Assembly: GCA_002438075.1 (NCBI GenBank)
Contig: DJSQ01000242.1
Location: 1 to 9,193, forward strand
Source of the DNA: Clostridiales bacterium UBA6330
GTDB taxonomy: Bacteria > Bacillota > Clostridia > Oscillospirales > CAG-272
Reading direction: 5' to 3'
Length of the DNA: 9,193 nt
In this document: positions 6,795 to 9,193 of the stretch, piece after piece
How the letters are laid out: every line of letters starts with the position of its first letter
How positions within the stretch are numbered: position 1 is the first letter of the stretch
Program-made: the position numbers and the translations under genes
Notes under the pieces: generated by a model
Databases searched by the model: none
Seen by the model: the letters and a program-made list of their open reading frames with translations, nothing else
Told to the model about the DNA's origin: nothing

Positions 6795-8990
6795 ATGAAA
6801 CGGGCAATTGCGCTCACCTTAACGGTTCTCTTCACTCTGACCCTTGCGGCGTGTGCGTTCGGCGGCACGCCGCAGGGGAGCGGTGCAACGGAAGCCCGCA
6901 CGGAGGCTCCCAACGCGGAACGGGTTACGCTCTCCGCCTCGGACAGCACCGAGTGGACCTGTGTGCTGGCAAACGGACTTTCCTCCAATGCGCTCTCCGC
7001 AACCACCGCGCTGACCGATGCCTTCCGCGATGCGGGCGCAAAAGCCCCCGCGCGGGTGTATGATAATGATGCAACCTACACCGAAACGGCGCGGGAAATT
7101 CTGATCGGAAACACGAACCGCGCGCAAACGGCGGCGGTGCGGGAGGAGCTCGGCGCGGGCGAGGTCCGCATTGCGTTCCGCGATACCAAGCTGGTGGTCC
7201 TTGCCGCCAACGATTGGCTGCTCGGCGTTGCGGTCCGCCTGCTTCCAACGCTCTGGAGCGCCGAGGACGGCAGGGTGACCGTTCCCGCGTCACTCTCTGT
7301 GGCAACCGACCGATACGCCGCCGATTGCCTCCCCCTGCTTGACGGGGAGAACCGTTGCGTGTTCCGCGTGGTCTATTCTGCCGATGCGGAGCTGTCGCTG
7401 ATTGCGATGGTCAAAAGCGCGGCAACCGACTTCAAACGGGCGCTCGGATGCCGTACCTTAACGGTGGTCACGGACGCGGAGGCGGAGGACAGCGATGCGG
7501 AATGCGAAATTCTTGTCGGTCCCACCAACCGAGCCGCCAGCACCGAGGCGATGGCTTCCATCTCGGGTCTGGAGGGCTACCGCTTGCTCCGAAGCGGCAA
7601 AAAGCTGGTTCTGGTTGCAAGCAGTGCGGCGGAATACCGCGCGGGGCTTGCGGCATTGACCGAAAAATTTACCGATCTTGCGAAAGGAGCCGTTGTGGGC
7701 GTACCTATGCTGGAAAACGATTACGCAACCGATAAGCTCACAGGCGTTTTGGCGGAGGAATGGTACCTCGCGGCACCCAAGCCCGCAGGGGCAACCGTCC
7801 TTTCCACCTACGCCGACCGTACCGCCTGCATGACGCAGGCAACCCGCGCGGAAGCCGCCGATTTCACGGCATACCTTGCGGACCTCGCGGAGGCAGGGCT
7901 GACGGTTCGCTCCGAGACAACGCAGGGCGAGAACCGCTACGCGCTGGCGGAGGGCGAGAAAACCACGGCATGGGTTGAGTACCTTGCCGCATCGGGCATT
8001 CTGCGGGTGTACCTCGAAAAGGCGGGGACCTGCCGCTATCCCGAGGTCGGAGAAACGGGGGAGAACAACCCCTATGAAACCGTGCTCTGGCAATTGCCTG
8101 TCGATAACCTCGGCACGCGGGAAAACGGCGGAATGTCCTATGTCTTCCGCCTCGGGGACGGGACCTTCTTCCTCATCGACGGCAGCTACAACACCCAAGC
8201 GGAGGCGGACAGACTTTATGAGTTTTTGGTCTCCAAAACCCCCGAGGGCATGGAAACGGTCATTTCGGGCTGGTTCGTCTCGCATCTGCATTGGGACCAT
8301 TACGGCGCGCTGATGGCGTTTGCAAAATACCACGCCGCCGATGTGGACGTGCGGGCGTTCTATTGCCATTTTGACCCACCCGACGATCTGCTGGATTCCA
8401 TGCGGACATGGAAGCGCGCAACGCGGTATACCCGCCTGCATACGGGCATGGAGTGGAATTTGCCCGGCTTCACCGCATCGGTCCTCTATACGCATGAGGA
8501 CATCCTGCCCGACCGCGCCTCCAACCCGAACGACCAAAGCACGGTCCTGCGGGTTACGGTGAACGGTCAAAGGGTCCTGTTTCTCGGTGACGCGCAGAAA
8601 ACCGTGTCGGAGTGGTTGCTCCGCAATCAGACGCAGGAAACGCTTTCCGCCGATGTCGTCCAGCTCGCACACCACGGCTACGAGGGCGGAACCGTCGAGC
8701 TTTATGACGCAATCGGCGCGCATACCGTCCTCTGGCCGCTCAATATCCTGAGCAATCAGGAATCCTACGGCGGCTTGATTAACGTGTTCGCGTTCTGGGT
8801 CGGCATGAAGCCAAACGGGAATTATGCGTATGCAAATTACCATGTCGCATATGAAATGTCCTGCGTGAAAAAGATCTTGGTCGCAGGCGCGGGCGTTGCG
8901 GAATTGCACTTCCCCTATACCCCGCAGGGCGATAAGCTCCCCGACCACGGAAAAATCTATGAGGACCAACTGAAAAAATATCAAGGCTGA
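6795..8990 (+). CDS. Lipoprotein with duplicated N-terminal module and ComEC-type MBL domain
   Basis: Predicted surface lipoprotein of 731 residues. The signal peptide MKRAIALTLTVLFTLTLAAC has lipobox LAAC, lipidated at Cys20. Two similar alpha/beta modules follow, each with a shared motif: EILIGNTNR at 101-109 and EILVGPTNR at 238-246. Each motif is followed by a basic KLVVLA / KLVLVA strand, like the small domains found ahead of some glycoside-hydrolase catalytic domains. Residues ~430-715 form a metallo-beta-lactamase fold of the ComEC/Rec2 type: IDGS (D462), HLHWDH (497-502), NDQSTVLRV (from 579), GDA (D599) and AHHG (H626, H627). The metal-ligand set looks intact, so it is likely an active metal-dependent hydrolase; the substrate is unknown. 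The ATG at 6795 gives a canonical lipoprotein signal but has a poor SD. The in-frame ATG at 6744 has GGAGAGG upstream and would add 17 residues, overlapping the small ORF by 47 bases. It is the last gene of the operon. Confidence 0.85.
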   Translation: MKRAIALTLTVLFTLTLAACAFGGTPQGSGATEARTEAPNAERVTLSASDSTEWTCVLANGLSSNALSATTALTDAFRDAGAKAPARVYDNDATYTETAREILIGNTNRAQTAAVREELGAGEVRIAFRDTKLVVLAANDWLLGVAVRLLPTLWSAEDGRVTVPASLSVATDRYAADCLPLLDGENRCVFRVVYSADAELSLIAMVKSAATDFKRALGCRTLTVVTDAEAEDSDAECEILVGPTNRAASTEAMASISGLEGYRLLRSGKKLVLVASSAAEYRAGLAALTEKFTDLAKGAVVGVPMLENDYATDKLTGVLAEEWYLAAPKPAGATVLSTYADRTACMTQATRAEAADFTAYLADLAEAGLTVRSETTQGENRYALAEGEKTTAWVEYLAASGILRVYLEKAGTCRYPEVGETGENNPYETVLWQLPVDNLGTRENGGMSYVFRLGDGTFFLIDGSYNTQAEADRLYEFLVSKTPEGMETVISGWFVSHLHWDHYGALMAFAKYHAADVDVRAFYCHFDPPDDLLDSMRTWKRATRYTRLHTGMEWNLPGFTASVLYTHEDILPDRASNPNDQSTVLRVTVNGQRVLFLGDAQKTVSEWLLRNQTQETLSADVVQLAHHGYEGGTVELYDAIGAHTVLWPLNILSNQESYGGLINVFAFWVGMKPNGNYAYANYHVAYEMSCVKKILVAGAGVAELHFPYTPQGDKLPDHGKIYEDQLKKYQG

Positions 8991-9001
8991 CAATCTCTTA
9001 C

Positions 9002-9036
9002 CCCCTCGGCGCTTCAGCGCTCGAGGGGACCTTTTT
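9002..9036 (+). terminator. Rho-independent terminator of the operon
   Basis: CCCCTCG (9002-9008) pairs with CGAGGGG (9022-9028). Inside it GCGC (9009-9012) pairs with GCGC (9017-9020), leaving a TTCA loop and one bulged T at 9021. ACC and then five T (9032-9036) follow. The hairpin begins 12 bases after the last stop codon. Confidence 0.9.
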
Positions 9037-9080
9037 CTATAGCCCTTCCTTCAACTAACTTGAACCATTTCTATCCGGTA

Positions 9081-9167
9081 GCGGGAGCGAGGCGCCAGCC
9101 GACAAAATCCCGCTCGACGGGATTTTGCGCGGGAGCAGCCGGAATTCGTAGCACGGAATACGGCTAC
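9081..9167. repeat. Cluster of inverted and direct repeats in the downstream gap
   Basis: CAAAATCCCG (9103-9112) and CGGGATTTTG (9118-9127) are a perfect 10-bp inverted repeat with a 5-base loop. GCGGGAGC occurs at 9081-9088 and 9129-9136, and CAGCCG at 9096-9101 and 9136-9141, framing the hairpin. GTAGC (9148-9152) and GCTAC (9163-9167) form another dyad. ACAAAATC recurs at 9102-9109 and 9168-9175. No reading frame or RNA gene is evident from 9037 to 9193. The structure suggests a dispersed intergenic element or an RNA-level signal rather than chance. Confidence 0.5.
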
Positions 9168-9193
9168 ACAAAATCAGCACAAACAAAAAAAGA

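Noticed and set aside
7458..8993. 511-codon open frame on the minus strand
   Set aside because: It lies opposite the MBL lipoprotein, whose export signal, metal motifs and operon position are clear. Its translation shows no recognisable domain and no supporting ribosome site, and GC-rich coding DNA commonly leaves the opposite strand open.
9037..9193. Possible start of another gene, a tRNA, or a CRISPR repeat
   Set aside because: No frame with a ribosome site, no cloverleaf and no regularly spaced identical repeats. Only the irregular direct and inverted repeats reported above are present.

Overview
The window looks like chromosomal DNA of a monoderm, probably gut-type Bacillota (class Clostridia). 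This is an inference from strong AGGAG/AAGGAGG ribosome sites, textbook TTGACA/TATAAT promoters in AT-rich gaps, lipoprotein signal peptides, a family-1 type solute-binding lipoprotein, and protein families frequent in that group. Base composition is GC-rich in the genes (by eye). I would not name a genus.

Layout. Positions 1-63 hold two hairpins downstream of a leftward AraC-family regulator gene (64-831, minus). A divergent control region follows (832-1134). It contains a perfect minus-strand promoter for the regulator, an extended -10 promoter for a rightward operon, and two dyads that are operator candidates. The rightward operon runs from 1135 to 8990 with five genes: a cytoplasmic FAD-dependent oxidoreductase (1135-2955); a solute-binding lipoprotein that overlaps it by 4 bases (2952-4439); a secreted protein with a CBM9-like domain, a GLUG/beta-helix-like region and a C-terminal beta domain (4515-6635); a very small 47-residue ORF with an excellent ribosome site (6647-6790); and a lipoprotein carrying two repeated alpha/beta modules and a ComEC-type metallo-beta-lactamase (MBL) domain (6795-8990). 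A clear rho-independent terminator (9002-9036) closes the operon. The last ~130 bases hold inverted and direct repeats but no gene.

How it may work together (inference). An AraC regulator sensing a sugar-like ligand would control a set that puts one solute-binding lipoprotein, one carbohydrate-binding secreted protein and one metal-dependent hydrolase-like lipoprotein on the cell surface, with a flavin redox enzyme inside the cell. No ABC permease, ATPase or classical glycoside hydrolase lies in the window. The solute-binding protein is therefore an orphan here, and the operon does not match any standard sugar-uptake locus I recognise. The 47-residue peptide gene is embedded between the two surface-protein genes and is the least explained element.

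Two starts differ from the longest reading frame because of promoter and ribosome-site evidence (regulator at 831, FAD enzyme at 1135). The MBL lipoprotein start (6795 versus 6744) is left open.
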